DNA of 64,000 bases from Armatimonadota bacterium (GCA_016223145.1 JACRPN010000021.1:1-64000), one strand, 5' to 3'; counted from the stretch's first letter, positions 23,887-32,358 are shown. The notes: generated by a model from the sequence alone, not told the origin. A program made the numbers and translations.

Positions 23887-24852
23887 TCACACAATCCCAC
23901 TCCTTGTCAGGTCTTTGAGAACAATCAGCCCCAGCACCTTGCCGTCGCGGTCGAGCACCGGCATCTCGCCGATCTTCTTCGGAAGGTTCTGAAAGACCTC
24001 CAGCGCCTCGACGGCCAGCAAATCCGGGCTCACCGTAGCCGGATTCGGCGTCATCAGCTCCGCCGCTATCGCGGTTTTCGGGTCTGAACCGCTCAAGATG
24101 TGCCGTCGCAAGTCTCCGTCGCTGAACAGGCCCGCCAGACGCCCTTCTGAGTCCACCACGCAGGCGGCCCCGGCGCCCGCCTTGGTGATAGCCCGCAAAG
24201 CGTCCAGAATGGGCGTTTGAGGCCCACAAAGCGCAATGTCGGCATCCTTCCTCATCACGTCCATCACGCGCAGCAGGAGGCGCTTACCGAGCGTTCCGCT
24301 GGGGTGGAACCGAGCGAAGTCCTCAGAGCCAAACCGCCGCTCCTTCATCACGGCGATCGCCAGGGCGTCGCTCAGCGCGAGCATCACCGTGGTGCTGGTC
24401 GTGGGTGCGAGGTTGTTGGGGCAAGCCTCGTCGGTGACGAAGGTGTCAAGCGTAAGGTCCGCCAGTCTCGCCCCGCTGCTGTTCGCCCGACCCGTAATCA
24501 GGATCGTCTTGGCCCCGATCGTCTGAAGCGAGGGAAACAGCTTGATCAGTTCATCGGTCTCGCCGCTATGGCTGTAGAGGATCACGATGTCCCGGCTCGT
24601 GACCATGCCGAGGTCGCCGTGAACTGCCTCGGCGGCATGCAGGAACAGGCTGGGTGTTCCTGTACTGCTCAGCGTTCCGGCGGTCTTGCGGGCGATGTGG
24701 CCCGACTTGCCAACGCCGCATGTGATCACTCGCCCTGAACACCCCAGAATCCAGCGAACCGCGGTCTCGTAGGGCTCGCCGAGCGCGTCCGCAGCCTTGA
24801 GCACGGCGACGCCCTCCTGACGCAGGGCTTCGCGCACGGTGTCGAGGATCAT
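23887..24852 (-). CDS. kdsD: Arabinose-5-phosphate isomerase (KpsF/GutQ/KdsD family)
   Basis: A 321-aa protein with an N-terminal SIS sugar-phosphate isomerase domain (about 20-190). Signature segments are CGVGKSGHIARKTAGTLSST, LYSHSGETDELI and CPNNLAPTTSTT. Two CBS domains follow (about 205-321). It interconverts ribulose-5-phosphate and arabinose-5-phosphate, the first step to Kdo of lipopolysaccharide, which supports a diderm envelope. Length is usual for the family (about 325 aa). ATG 24852 lies 11 bp after the arginase stop, so the two genes may be co-transcribed although their roles differ. Confidence 0.9.
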   Translation of the reverse strand: MILDTVREALRQEGVAVLKAADALGEPYETAVRWILGCSGRVITCGVGKSGHIARKTAGTLSSTGTPSLFLHAAEAVHGDLGMVTSRDIVILYSHSGETDELIKLFPSLQTIGAKTILITGRANSSGARLADLTLDTFVTDEACPNNLAPTTSTTVMLALSDALAIAVMKERRFGSEDFARFHPSGTLGKRLLLRVMDVMRKDADIALCGPQTPILDALRAITKAGAGAACVVDSEGRLAGLFSDGDLRRHILSGSDPKTAIAAELMTPNPATVSPDLLAVEALEVFQNLPKKIGEMPVLDRDGKVLGLIVLKDLTRSGIV

Positions 24853-24863
24853 GGCGGTTCAGT

Positions 24864-25814
24864 CTACCGTTTGCCCAAGATCGTCTTGCCGAACAGCGAG
24901 GCGATCCACTCGACCGCCGTTCGGGCGGTCTCGTTGTTGGCGTCGAAGATCGGGTTGATCTCCACGACATCCAGCCCCAAAAGCTCGTAGGGGCAATCGG
25001 GCGAGGCCATCACCTCGTGCAGGAACTCGCCCATCAGGTGCATCTCGCGATAGGTCAAGCCACCGCGCACCGCGGTCCCGGTTCCTGGAGCGAGGAACGG
25101 GTCGAGCGAGTCCACATCGAAGCTGATCCAAAGGCGTTTCTTGCCGCCCTCCCGCATCCAGCGATCGAACCGCTCGAGTTCATGCACGAGGCCGCGGCGG
25201 TCGATGTCGTACATCGTGGACGCGAACTGCCCGCTCAGGGAATGAAAATGCTCGGCCTCAGGGTCGTCCACATCGCGCAAGCCCACCCAGGCCACCTGGT
25301 TCGCCGAAAGCTTTCTGCCCCCCGTCATGGCGCTCTGAAGCTCGCCCCACTGCTTGTCCTTCACGCCTTCGCAACCGCTGGGAAAGCCCATCATCAGGCC
25401 GAGAGGCATGCCGTGGACGTTGCCGGAGGGGGTCGTCGCGGCCGTGTTCAAATCCGCGTGGGCGTCCACCCACAGCACCGCCAGTTCGTCTTGTGCGTAC
25501 TCCAGCGCTGCCCCCAGAGTGCCCATCGCGATCGAGTGGTCGCCGCCCACCACCAGGGGCGTCGCGCCGCGCTCAAACGAGGCCAACACAGCCGCACGGC
25601 ACTCCACGCAAGCGTGGCGCACCGCCTGAAAGCTCTTGATGCCCTTCTTGTCCTCTGAGTGGTTCGCCTGGGGCAGGTCGCCGACGTCGTGCGCAGAACG
25701 CTCGGAATGGGCCAACGCCTCGATGATGCCCCCGAGGCGCGCGGCTGCGGGCCCCATCCGACTCCCTTGTCGCTTGCCGCCGGCATCGAACGGCGCACCG
25801 ATGACCTCGATCAC
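24864..25814 (-). CDS. rocF: Arginase / agmatinase family ureohydrolase, likely arginase
   Basis: A 316-aa metal hydrolase of the ureohydrolase superfamily. All Mn-binding motifs are visible: GGDHSIAMG, DAHADLNT, SGNVHGMP and SFDVDSLDPFLAPGTGTAV. The layout, beginning VIEVIGAPFDAGGKRQGSRMGP, is that of bacterial arginase (arginine to ornithine plus urea). The start is a GTG at 25814; the frame is open far upstream but that part overlaps pdxT on the other strand and has no homologous character. It is divergent from pdxT with 36 bp between the starts. Confidence 0.92.
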   Translation of the reverse strand: MIEVIGAPFDAGGKRQGSRMGPAAARLGGIIEALAHSERSAHDVGDLPQANHSEDKKGIKSFQAVRHACVECRAAVLASFERGATPLVVGGDHSIAMGTLGAALEYAQDELAVLWVDAHADLNTAATTPSGNVHGMPLGLMMGFPSGCEGVKDKQWGELQSAMTGGRKLSANQVAWVGLRDVDDPEAEHFHSLSGQFASTMYDIDRRGLVHELERFDRWMREGGKKRLWISFDVDSLDPFLAPGTGTAVRGGLTYREMHLMGEFLHEVMASPDCPYELLGLDVVEINPIFDANNETARTAVEWIASLFGKTILGKR

Positions 25815-25850
25815 GAGGCTCAGTTTACCGGGGCGAGTACACTGGAACCC

Positions 25851-26423
25851 ATGTCGGGAGCCGTTGGGATCGTCGCAATCCAGGGCGACTTCGACATGCA
25901 TTGGCGGGCCTTTCTCCGTTGCGGCGTGTCTGGGGACTCCCTGAAGCTCGTCAAGACCCCCGAGGACCTTGAGGGCGTGGGCCGCGTGGTGATTCCGGGT
26001 GGCGAGAGCACCACCGTCGGAAAGCTCATGGAGCGCTTTGGGCTCGGCGAGGCCCTCCGGTCGGCGGCGAAAGGGGGCATGCCGATCTGGGGCACCTGCA
26101 TGGGCATGATCCTGATGGCCAACGAGATCGAGGACTACGATCAATGTCGGCTGGGGGTTCTCGATGTGACGGTTCGCAGGAATGCTTTTGGTGCGCAGGT
26201 TCACAGCTTCGAGGCGGAGGTCCCGATTGTAGGCTTCGAGGGCACTTTGACCGCCGTGTTCATCCGCGCGCCCGAAGTCGTGCGCCTTGGGCCGGGCGTG
26301 GAAGTGCTCGCCGAGTTTGAAGGAAGGATCGTAGGAGTGCGCCAGGGCAAGCTGGTCGGCACGTCGTTTCACCCCGAGCTCACCGACGACACTCGTTTTC
26401 ACGAGTGGTTCCGAAAGTTGTAG
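25851..26423 (+). CDS. pdxT: Pyridoxal 5'-phosphate synthase glutaminase subunit PdxT
   Basis: A 190-aa class I glutamine amidotransferase. The PdxT signatures GIVAIQGDFDMHW, VIPGGEST, the nucleophile elbow GTCMGMIL (Cys in WGTCMGM) and the C-terminal catalytic pair GTSFHPELTDD (His, Glu) are all present. It supplies ammonia to PdxS for PLP synthesis. PdxS is not in the window, which is unusual because the two genes are normally adjacent. TACACT ends 7 nt before the ATG, and no Shine-Dalgarno is seen, so the mRNA might be leaderless. Family length about 190 aa. Confidence 0.93.
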   Translation: MSGAVGIVAIQGDFDMHWRAFLRCGVSGDSLKLVKTPEDLEGVGRVVIPGGESTTVGKLMERFGLGEALRSAAKGGMPIWGTCMGMILMANEIEDYDQCRLGVLDVTVRRNAFGAQVHSFEAEVPIVGFEGTLTAVFIRAPEVVRLGPGVEVLAEFEGRIVGVRQGKLVGTSFHPELTDDTRFHEWFRKL

Positions 26424-26430
26424 ATACAAC

Positions 26431-26469
26431 AAAAAAAGAGCCCCGGTCTGAGGGCTAGACGCGGGGCTT
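26431..26469 (-). terminator. Intrinsic terminator reading on the minus strand
   Basis: AGCCCCG (26439-26445) pairs with CGGGGCT (26462-26468). An inner GTCT/AGAC stem extends it, with a 7-nt loop. On the minus strand the hairpin is followed by a T7 run (26431-26437). It lies 8 bp past the pdxT stop and would end a minus-strand transcript coming from the ribD side. Confidence 0.85.
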
Positions 26470-26761
26470 GGGGGAGGGAGGAGGAAGTCTCCGAAATCTC
26501 TCTACTTTTGTATAACGTCCATTTCGGGTCGTCCGTGCCGGGTTTCTTCGACCGTTGTAGAGCTTCTCTTCCCTGGGCTTCGATCAAGGATCCCTTTCCG
26601 TGATCGTTGCTTACATGTCTGACGACAATTGCGGGGAACAGGTTCGCTCAGTTGACAAATCTCTCGCATTTGAAGTCTTCAGGACCGTCGCGGAAGCGCC
26701 GGCGGCCCATGGGCCATAGGTCCCGAACGAGGGAAAGGTGGACCAAGACGAAGAGGCGTCC
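26470..26761 (-). other. Gene-free 292-bp stretch, possibly transcribed
   Basis: Between the ribD stop and a strong minus-strand terminator there is no gene I can name. A TTG at 26587 has GGAAAGGG 4 nt upstream and opens a 62-codon frame, but that frame runs through the terminator. An adjacent frame without a start codon encodes a very basic stretch (YNGRRNPARTTRNGRYTKVE). Both could be chance. A -10-like TTATAC lies at about 26510. It may be a long 3' UTR or hold a small RNA. Confidence 0.35.
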
Positions 26762-27820
26762 TCAGCCGTCGCGCTCATACCGGACCCAAAGGTCCCCGCC
26801 GACATCGCGGGCGAAGGTTCTGTCAAACCTAGGGGCCTCCGAAAGCCGGTCCACAGAGGGTCCTTCGACCCAGCTTGGGCCATCTCCAAGCACGATCGGC
26901 GCCACAAAGAGGTCGATCCGGTCGGCCAGCCCAGCCTTAAGGAATGACCCGGCGGTGACTGCGCCCCCCTCCACGAGCAGGCCCGTGATACCCCGGTTCC
27001 AAAGGTGCGCCAAGAGCGCCTGTAGGTCGAGGCTCCCGTCCAGCAAAGGCGCCTCGACGTCAAAAGGGGTCCTGGCGCTGCCCGTGGCAACGAACCGAAT
27101 GGCTTCGCCTGGCTCCCGAAACAGCGGCGCATCCTCGGGGACCTTCCCCTTTGGGTCCAGAAGCACCCGCAAAGGCTGGTTGTGAACACCCTTGATGCGC
27201 GCCGTGAGCCTTGGCTGGTCGAGCTCCGCGGTCCTCCGGCCCACCAGCACAGCCCCCATCTCGGCCCGCAACCGGTGCCCCATTCGCCGCGCCGCAGGGC
27301 CCGTAATCCACTGGCTCTCCCCGCTAGCCGTCGCGATCCTCCCATCCAGCGAGCAGGCCGCCTTGAGCGTGACAAAAGGCCTCCCCAGCCTCATCGCCCT
27401 CAGCCAACCGGTGTTCTCGCGGGCTGCCTCCTGCTCACAAATCCCTCCTTCGACCTCGATTCCTTGCGACCTGAGCCACGACGAGCCTCCGGCGGCCCGG
27501 GGGTTGGGGTCGGGGCAGGCAAACCGCACCGCCACGACGCCGGCCTCCCGGAGCGCCTCGGTACAGGGCCCCGTTCTTCCGGTGTGGTGGCAGGGCTCCA
27601 AGGTGACGTAAGCCGTCGCCCCAATGGCCCTTTCACCGGCTTGTTGAAGCGCCACGACCTCCGCGTGGTGTCCTCCCGCATAGTCGTGCCAACCCTCGCC
27701 CACGATGGCCCCGCCGCGCACCAGCACACACCCCACATGGGGGTTGGGCGCCGGAAATCCACGCCGCGATAGCCGAATCGCCCGGCGCATGGCTTCTTCA
27801 GGGCGAATGCTTGCGGGCAT
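26762..27820 (-). CDS. ribD: Riboflavin biosynthesis protein RibD (deaminase/reductase)
   Basis: A 352-aa bifunctional enzyme. The N-terminal deaminase (1-145) has the zinc motif HHAEVVAL (HAE) and PCHHTGRTGPC (PCxxxGxxxPC). The C-terminal reductase (about 150-352) has VTLKAACSLDGRIA and LLVEGGAVTAGSFL. It converts the pyrimidine product of GTP cyclohydrolase II in two steps towards riboflavin. ATG 27820 overlaps the preceding gene by 23 bp. Other rib genes are absent, so the pathway is split. Last gene of the aroK-to-ribD operon. Confidence 0.92.
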   Translation of the reverse strand: MPASIRPEEAMRRAIRLSRRGFPAPNPHVGCVLVRGGAIVGEGWHDYAGGHHAEVVALQQAGERAIGATAYVTLEPCHHTGRTGPCTEALREAGVVAVRFACPDPNPRAAGGSSWLRSQGIEVEGGICEQEAARENTGWLRAMRLGRPFVTLKAACSLDGRIATASGESQWITGPAARRMGHRLRAEMGAVLVGRRTAELDQPRLTARIKGVHNQPLRVLLDPKGKVPEDAPLFREPGEAIRFVATGSARTPFDVEAPLLDGSLDLQALLAHLWNRGITGLLVEGGAVTAGSFLKAGLADRIDLFVAPIVLGDGPSWVEGPSVDRLSEAPRFDRTFARDVGGDLWVRYERDG

Positions 27821-28097
27821 GGTCTTTCCGGGTCCCCTCCAGGAGCTCTTCCAGGTTCTGACGCGCCTCCGCGCGGTAGGCCTCGCGCGCGCGGCGCATG
27901 ACGAGGATGGCGAGGAACGCAGTGACCACAAACGTCATGACGGTCCCACCCAGATACCAGACGAACCGCGTGAGATAGGCCACCAGTTCGGCGCGAGGCG
28001 CTCCTTTCGGCGGGCGAACGCCCACGGTCCAAGGCCAAGCTGCCAGCAGCGAGAGCCCAAAAAGGAGAAACGCGGAGGTGACGATCTTCAGGCGCAT
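27798..28097 (-). CDS. Small two-helix membrane protein of unknown function
   Basis: A 99-aa protein with two transmembrane helices: MRLKIVTSAFLLFGLSLLAA and, after a short loop, FVWYLGGTVMTFVVTAFLAIL. A basic, charged C-terminal tail (RRAREAYRAEARQNLEELLE) may form a cytoplasmic helix. It overlaps rpe at its 5' end and ribD at its 3' end, which supports real translation. No family recognised. Confidence 0.6.
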   Translation of the reverse strand: MRLKIVTSAFLLFGLSLLAAWPWTVGVRPPKGAPRAELVAYLTRFVWYLGGTVMTFVVTAFLAILVMRRAREAYRAEARQNLEELLEGTRKDHARKHSP

Positions 28098-28732
28098 CGG
28101 CTGCGCAACTCCTCGAGTCCGGCCGCGAGCGAGGTTGAACGCACCAGGAAGTTGCCTGCGACAAACACGTTGGCGCCCGCCTCCCACGCCCGCCGAATCG
28201 TCTCAGCGCCTATTCCGCCGTCCACTTCGATGTCGATCTCGGGGCACAAAGCGCGGATCTGAGACACCTTCTCCAGTGCGGAGCCGATGAACTTCTGGCC
28301 GCCCCAACCCGGGTTCACCGTCATGACCAGCACGAGGTCTGCCAGGCCGAGGACCGGCTCGACCGCCTCCACGGGCGTCCCCGGATTGATGGCGATTCCG
28401 GCCCGAACCCCGCGCTGCTTGAGCCCCTGGAGCAGGCGGTGGGAATGGCTGGACGCCTCCTGATGGAAGATGATCGAGCCGCAGCCCGCTTCGATAAACG
28501 CCTCAAAGTGAGCCTCTGGGGTGTGTGTCATCAGATGAGCCTCAAACACCGTCTGCCCAAGATCGCGAAGCGACTTCACGAGGTCTGCGCCGAACGTGAT
28601 CGGGGGCACGAACTGCCCGTCCATGACGTCGAAGTGAATCCGGTCAGCCCCGCCCTCGATCAACTCCGCCACGGCCTCGCGCAAGCGCCCAGGATCGCAC
28701 GACAGGATGGAAGGGGCCATCTCAGGCTTCAT
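28088..28732 (-). CDS. rpe: Ribulose-phosphate 3-epimerase
   Basis: A 214-aa TIM-barrel enzyme interconverting ribulose-5-phosphate and xylulose-5-phosphate in the pentose phosphate pathway. Signatures are MAPSILSCD, HFDVMDGQFVPPITFG, VLVMTVNPGWGGQ and EVDGGI, including the two metal-ligand Asp residues and His. Length is typical (about 215-225 aa). ATGA overlap with the PASTA pseudokinase gene upstream. It shares its operon with aroK and aroB, whose pathway draws on erythrose-4-phosphate. Confidence 0.94.
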   Translation of the reverse strand: MKPEMAPSILSCDPGRLREAVAELIEGGADRIHFDVMDGQFVPPITFGADLVKSLRDLGQTVFEAHLMTHTPEAHFEAFIEAGCGSIIFHQEASSHSHRLLQGLKQRGVRAGIAINPGTPVEAVEPVLGLADLVLVMTVNPGWGGQKFIGSALEKVSQIRALCPEIDIEVDGGIGAETIRRAWEAGANVFVAGNFLVRSTSLAAGLEELRSRCA

Positions 28733-30510
28733 GGGTTTCGGCCTCCCGTGTCCTCCCAGTATGCGCCTGATTCGGCCGTCTTCGTCACTTGCTTCTTAAG
28801 CTCCCCGTCATAGAAGATCCGAAAGTCCGCTCGCGGGCCGTAGCCCTCCTCTTCGATCGTGATCTCGTCACCAGGATCGTGGGTCTCACGGTGGATCGTC
28901 CTCGTGCGGCGGCTGTCGGTCATATCCACCCGGAGTTCGACCGGGTCTTCGATGTCGGTGAGCTCGATCTTGATGGTGTAGAGGTACCGCCTGCGGTTTT
29001 CCGCGTCCGAGGTCGGCCTCTCGTCCTCTTCTCCGGCAACCTTCACGCGCACGATGGAGCCCCTCTCCAGCCGCACCCTGGGTTCGGGAACCTGGGAAAC
29101 CACGGTGCCAGGCTCAGCGGACCGGTCGCGCGTCTTTTCGACCGGATCTCCCAGGCTCAGCCCCACCGAATCGAGCATCTCCCTGGCTTTGTCCGGGGTC
29201 AGCCCGCGCACGTCCGGGGTCTCGACGAACCGACTCCCCTGGCTGATCACGAGCCCAACGGACTGCCCCTCGTAGACCGCAAAGCCCGGCGAAGGATCGG
29301 TGTCCACCACGGTTCCGGCAGCTTGGTCGTTGATCTCGCGGCGCATGATCCGCCCTTTCAGGTTGAGCTTCTTCAGGTTGGCCTCGGCTTGCGCCAGGGT
29401 CAACCCGCGCACGTTGGGGACCGTGACGTTTCGCGGGCGGTTCAGGTTAAAGATCATCCAGCCGCCGATCATGAACACGACGAGCGCGACGAAGAAGATG
29501 GTCGCCGTTCGCAGCCACATCGGCACGTCGCCGGGCACGTCGTCCTCGTCAAACTCCTCTTCGTCCCGGTCCCTCCTTTGGAAGAACTTGCCCTTTGCCG
29601 ACTCTTCCTTGATTCCGGTGAGCTGCGGCACGACGGGCTCGCGCGGCTCGGGCTTCTCACCCGTGGGCCAAGGAACGCTCTTGCCGAAGCGCAGCGCGTC
29701 CTCCACCATCCGCAGATCGCTCAAGAAGCTTTCGGCGTCCGGGTAGCGCTGCTCAGGGTCCTTGGAGAGCGCCTTCTTGATGCACTCTTCGAGTGCCTTG
29801 GGCACGCTGGGATTCAGCGACCGGACGCCAGGCGGTTCCTCCTGGGAGTGCTTGAGGATGGTCGCCATCGGCTGGTCGGCGATGAAGGGAAGCCTGCCGG
29901 ACAAAAGCTGAAAGAGGATGACTCCCAGCGCGTAGACGTCCGACGCTGCCGACGGCTGCCCGCCCTGGCTGATCTCGGGCGCAAGGTAGGGCGCCATGTT
30001 CGGGAGCACAACCACGCCCGCGGTTTGGCTGGAGGAGTAGGCCTCCCAAACGCCTCCCATGATCAGCCTGCAGCCGCCCTCCGGGGTGACCATCACGTGG
30101 TGCGACCCCAGGTCGCCGTGGACCCGCCCCGCCCTGTGAAGGGTCGCCAAAGCGTCGGCGATAGACACGGCCGTCGAGACCGCTACCGGAACTGAAAACG
30201 GTGCGAACTTGCGGATTCGCTCCGTGAGAAGCGCGCCGGGTGAGGCTTCAGAGATGAGGAACGGGCCGTTCTCGTCGTCATCCACTTCGATCAGCCGCTC
30301 GATCCCAGGATGTTTGGCCTCGTTCTGTTTGATGACGACGGCCTTGACCGCCTCGACGAACGGCGCCTCCTTATCGAACGGAGACTGGAACGTGCGGATG
30401 CAGACGTCTCGGTTCAGCACATGGTCGAGCGCTCGAAAGCTCCTGAAGATGGCGCCCTCGGAAAGGAGTTCCACCAGCTCGTAGCGCGCCCTGAGAGACT
30501 GCCCGATCAC
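28729..30510 (-). CDS. Ser/Thr kinase-like protein with PASTA domains, probably a pseudokinase
   Basis: A 593-aa protein with a cytoplasmic kinase-fold domain (1-~270), a linker, one transmembrane helix (about 336-356, IFFVALVVFMIGGWMIF) and at least two PASTA repeats outside (VTVPNVRGLTLAQAEANL; ETPDVRGLTPDKAREML). The fold is PknB-like, with SDVYALGVILFQLLSGRLPF intact. Catalytic residues are degraded: HRDLKxxN reads HGDLGSHH, DFG reads MGG, the glycine loop is LSEGAIFRSF, and the VAIK Lys region reads VCIRTF. It probably cannot phosphorylate and may sense muropeptides or lipid II. It starts at a GTG (GTGA overlap with the upstream gene). Confidence 0.85.
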   Translation of the reverse strand: MIGQSLRARYELVELLSEGAIFRSFRALDHVLNRDVCIRTFQSPFDKEAPFVEAVKAVVIKQNEAKHPGIERLIEVDDDENGPFLISEASPGALLTERIRKFAPFSVPVAVSTAVSIADALATLHRAGRVHGDLGSHHVMVTPEGGCRLIMGGVWEAYSSSQTAGVVVLPNMAPYLAPEISQGGQPSAASDVYALGVILFQLLSGRLPFIADQPMATILKHSQEEPPGVRSLNPSVPKALEECIKKALSKDPEQRYPDAESFLSDLRMVEDALRFGKSVPWPTGEKPEPREPVVPQLTGIKEESAKGKFFQRRDRDEEEFDEDDVPGDVPMWLRTATIFFVALVVFMIGGWMIFNLNRPRNVTVPNVRGLTLAQAEANLKKLNLKGRIMRREINDQAAGTVVDTDPSPGFAVYEGQSVGLVISQGSRFVETPDVRGLTPDKAREMLDSVGLSLGDPVEKTRDRSAEPGTVVSQVPEPRVRLERGSIVRVKVAGEEDERPTSDAENRRRYLYTIKIELTDIEDPVELRVDMTDSRRTRTIHRETHDPGDEITIEEEGYGPRADFRIFYDGELKKQVTKTAESGAYWEDTGGRNP

Positions 30511-30728
30511 CGGCTATCTCCCTCGGCCCTGCGTCCCACGAACGCCAGGATCAGCGCCGAAACCAACAGCAGCGCCGCGAGCGCCATCATCCAGGGCTGA
30601 TCGATCCAGCGCGAATAAGCGACGGCCTCTTCACGCCCCTTGAAAACCGCGACCTGGCTGGCGGCGTAAAGCCCGCCCAAGAGAGCCACGCAAAGCACGG
30701 AAACACCCAACCTGACACGATCTAGCAC
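30507..30728 (-). CDS. Small two-helix membrane protein
   Basis: A 73-aa protein starting at a GTG, with helices LGVSVLCVALLGGLYAAS and MMALAALLLVSALILAFVG separated by a short polar loop. Its start overlaps the end of aroB and its stop overlaps the PASTA pseudokinase start, so it is likely translated and possibly works with the pseudokinase. No known family recognised. Confidence 0.6.
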   Translation of the reverse strand: MLDRVRLGVSVLCVALLGGLYAASQVAVFKGREEAVAYSRWIDQPWMMALAALLLVSALILAFVGRRAEGDSR

Positions 30729-31756
30729 GAGGACAGCACCGACGAAACCACGTCCTTTGGAATCTGATTGACGAGTTTACACTCTCCCAACCGTGTGACA
30801 AGCGCCATGGCGAGACTCCCCTGCTCCGTCTTCTTGTCGCGAAGCATGGCCTCGATCAATGGTTCAGGGTCACGGAGGATTGGATGACGGGTTGGCAGGC
30901 CGCATCGCGCGAGCCGTTCCTCAATCGCCTCGCGCGCGCCGTTTTCGGCCACTCCCAGCGCCTCGCCGATTGCGGCCTCGGCCACCATGCCGATGGCCAC
31001 CGCCTCGCCGTGCAAGAGGTCTGAGTAGCCCGTGGCGTGCTCCAGAGCGTGCCCGACGGTGTGCCCGAAGTTGAGGATAGCTCGCCGGCCGGATCGGTCC
31101 TCCTCGTCGACCTCGACGACTCTGCGCTTGTCGTCCACGCACCGCCTCACGATCTCCGCGAGGTTGGGCGAGTCTGGCGACGGCACGCCTCGATCGAGGA
31201 CCTCCAGCAGGCCGGCATCCATGATGAACGCGGTCTTCCAAACCTCGGCGAGCCCGTTCACAAACTGCCTCTCAGGAAGCGTCGTCAGGAACTCCTGCGC
31301 GATGAACACCCCTTTCGGCGGCCAGAACGCGCCGGCAAGATTCTTGCCAGAAGGCAAGTCGATGCCGACCTTTCCGCCCACAGACGAGTCGACCTGCGCC
31401 AAAAGCGTCGTGGGGACCTGGATGAACGGCACGCCGCGCATGTAGGTGGCGGCGGCAAACCCTGCCAGATCGCCGATAACGCCGCCTCCAAGAGCGGCCA
31501 CCTCAGACGCTCGGTCGGCGCCCGACCGGGCGAGCCAGTCCCAGAGGGTCTGAAGGGACTCAGCGCTCTTGGTGGGCTCCCCTGGGGGCAGCACGAGCAC
31601 CTTTGAGAAGCCTTCAAGCAGGCTGCTCCAGGCATTTCGCACGTTCTCGTCGGTGATAACGAAAGCAGATTCTGAGAGGCCAGCAAGAGCCTGTTTAGCA
31701 GAGCAGAAATGGACCGAGTACCGGCCCCGGAAGTGCTTGATCTGAAGGTCCTGCAT
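30722..31756 (-). CDS. aroB: 3-dehydroquinate synthase
   Basis: A 344-aa NAD- and metal-dependent enzyme that cyclises DAHP to 3-dehydroquinate (second step of the shikimate pathway). Signatures are ALGGGVIGDLAGFAAATYMRG, PTTLLAQVDSSVGGKVGIDL, the zinc-ligand region NFGHTVGHALE and LLHGEAVAIGM. Length is typical. It overlaps aroK by one base (TGATG) and the small membrane-protein gene downstream by 7 bp. Confidence 0.95.
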   Translation of the reverse strand: MQDLQIKHFRGRYSVHFCSAKQALAGLSESAFVITDENVRNAWSSLLEGFSKVLVLPPGEPTKSAESLQTLWDWLARSGADRASEVAALGGGVIGDLAGFAAATYMRGVPFIQVPTTLLAQVDSSVGGKVGIDLPSGKNLAGAFWPPKGVFIAQEFLTTLPERQFVNGLAEVWKTAFIMDAGLLEVLDRGVPSPDSPNLAEIVRRCVDDKRRVVEVDEEDRSGRRAILNFGHTVGHALEHATGYSDLLHGEAVAIGMVAEAAIGEALGVAENGAREAIEERLARCGLPTRHPILRDPEPLIEAMLRDKKTEQGSLAMALVTRLGECKLVNQIPKDVVSSVLSSC

Positions 31757-32319
31757 CAGGTTTGGCCCTCCATCGCCGTTAGGAGCGCGAAGGCCTCCTG
31801 CGCGGTCTCTTCGAGCGTTCTTTCACCGATTTCGAGGACCCCGTCAGCCCGCTCATAGAACTCCGATCGTTGGGTCACCAACGCCGCTAGCCTCGCCTCC
31901 CAATCCGCGACCTCAAGAAGCGGCCTGCGCCTCTTGCTCTGGGTCAAGCGCTCCTTAAGCGTGTCCACGTCGGTTCTGAGATAAAGGACGAGCCCAAGAC
32001 GTCGCATCTCGATCCAGTTTTCTTCCCGCAGAACCACACCGCCGCCGGTGGCCAGCACGATCGGTTCGGGCTCCAGGGAGCGCAGCAGGCTCGTCTCATG
32101 CCCCCGAAACGCCTCCTCGCCATACACGCTGAAAATCTGGTGGACGGGCCTGCCGAACCGCAGTTGGAGGAGGGAGTCCAGATCCACGAATTTGCGGCCC
32201 GAGAGCTCTGCCAGTTGTCTGCCGACCGTGGATTTTCCTGCGCCCATCATCCCCACCAGAACCCACGCTCGGGCTTTGGAGTGGCAGGAGGAGATCGGCT
32301 CGTTGGAAGAAGGCTGCAT
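31756..32319 (-). CDS. aroK: Shikimate kinase
   Basis: A 187-aa P-loop kinase. Walker A is VGMMGAGKST, the shikimate-binding FVDLDSLLQLRFG, the Gly-rich LATGGGVVLRE, and the lid region QSKRRRPLLEV. It phosphorylates shikimate at O3. ATG 32319 is chosen; a frame extension to 32397 would run through the pilQ terminator. About 15 residues precede the conserved core. First gene of the operon aroK-aroB-...-ribD; a -10-like CATAAT lies about 23 bp before the start, but no clear -35 is visible. Confidence 0.94.
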   Translation of the reverse strand: MQPSSNEPISSCHSKARAWVLVGMMGAGKSTVGRQLAELSGRKFVDLDSLLQLRFGRPVHQIFSVYGEEAFRGHETSLLRSLEPEPIVLATGGGVVLREENWIEMRRLGLVLYLRTDVDTLKERLTQSKRRRPLLEVADWEARLAALVTQRSEFYERADGVLEIGERTLEETAQEAFALLTAMEGQT

Positions 32320-32358
32320 GAGGGCTGGCTTCTGACGATTATGGCAAGAGCAAATAGG

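Noticed and set aside
25815-26432. Upstream extension of arginase to 522 aa
   Set aside because: The extra part is antisense to pdxT, which is unmistakable; arginase homology begins at the GTG at 25814.
28789-30195. 468-codon plus-strand frame opposite the pseudokinase
   Set aside because: Antisense shadow; the pseudokinase has recognisable kinase fold and PASTA repeats and overlaps its operon neighbours correctly.
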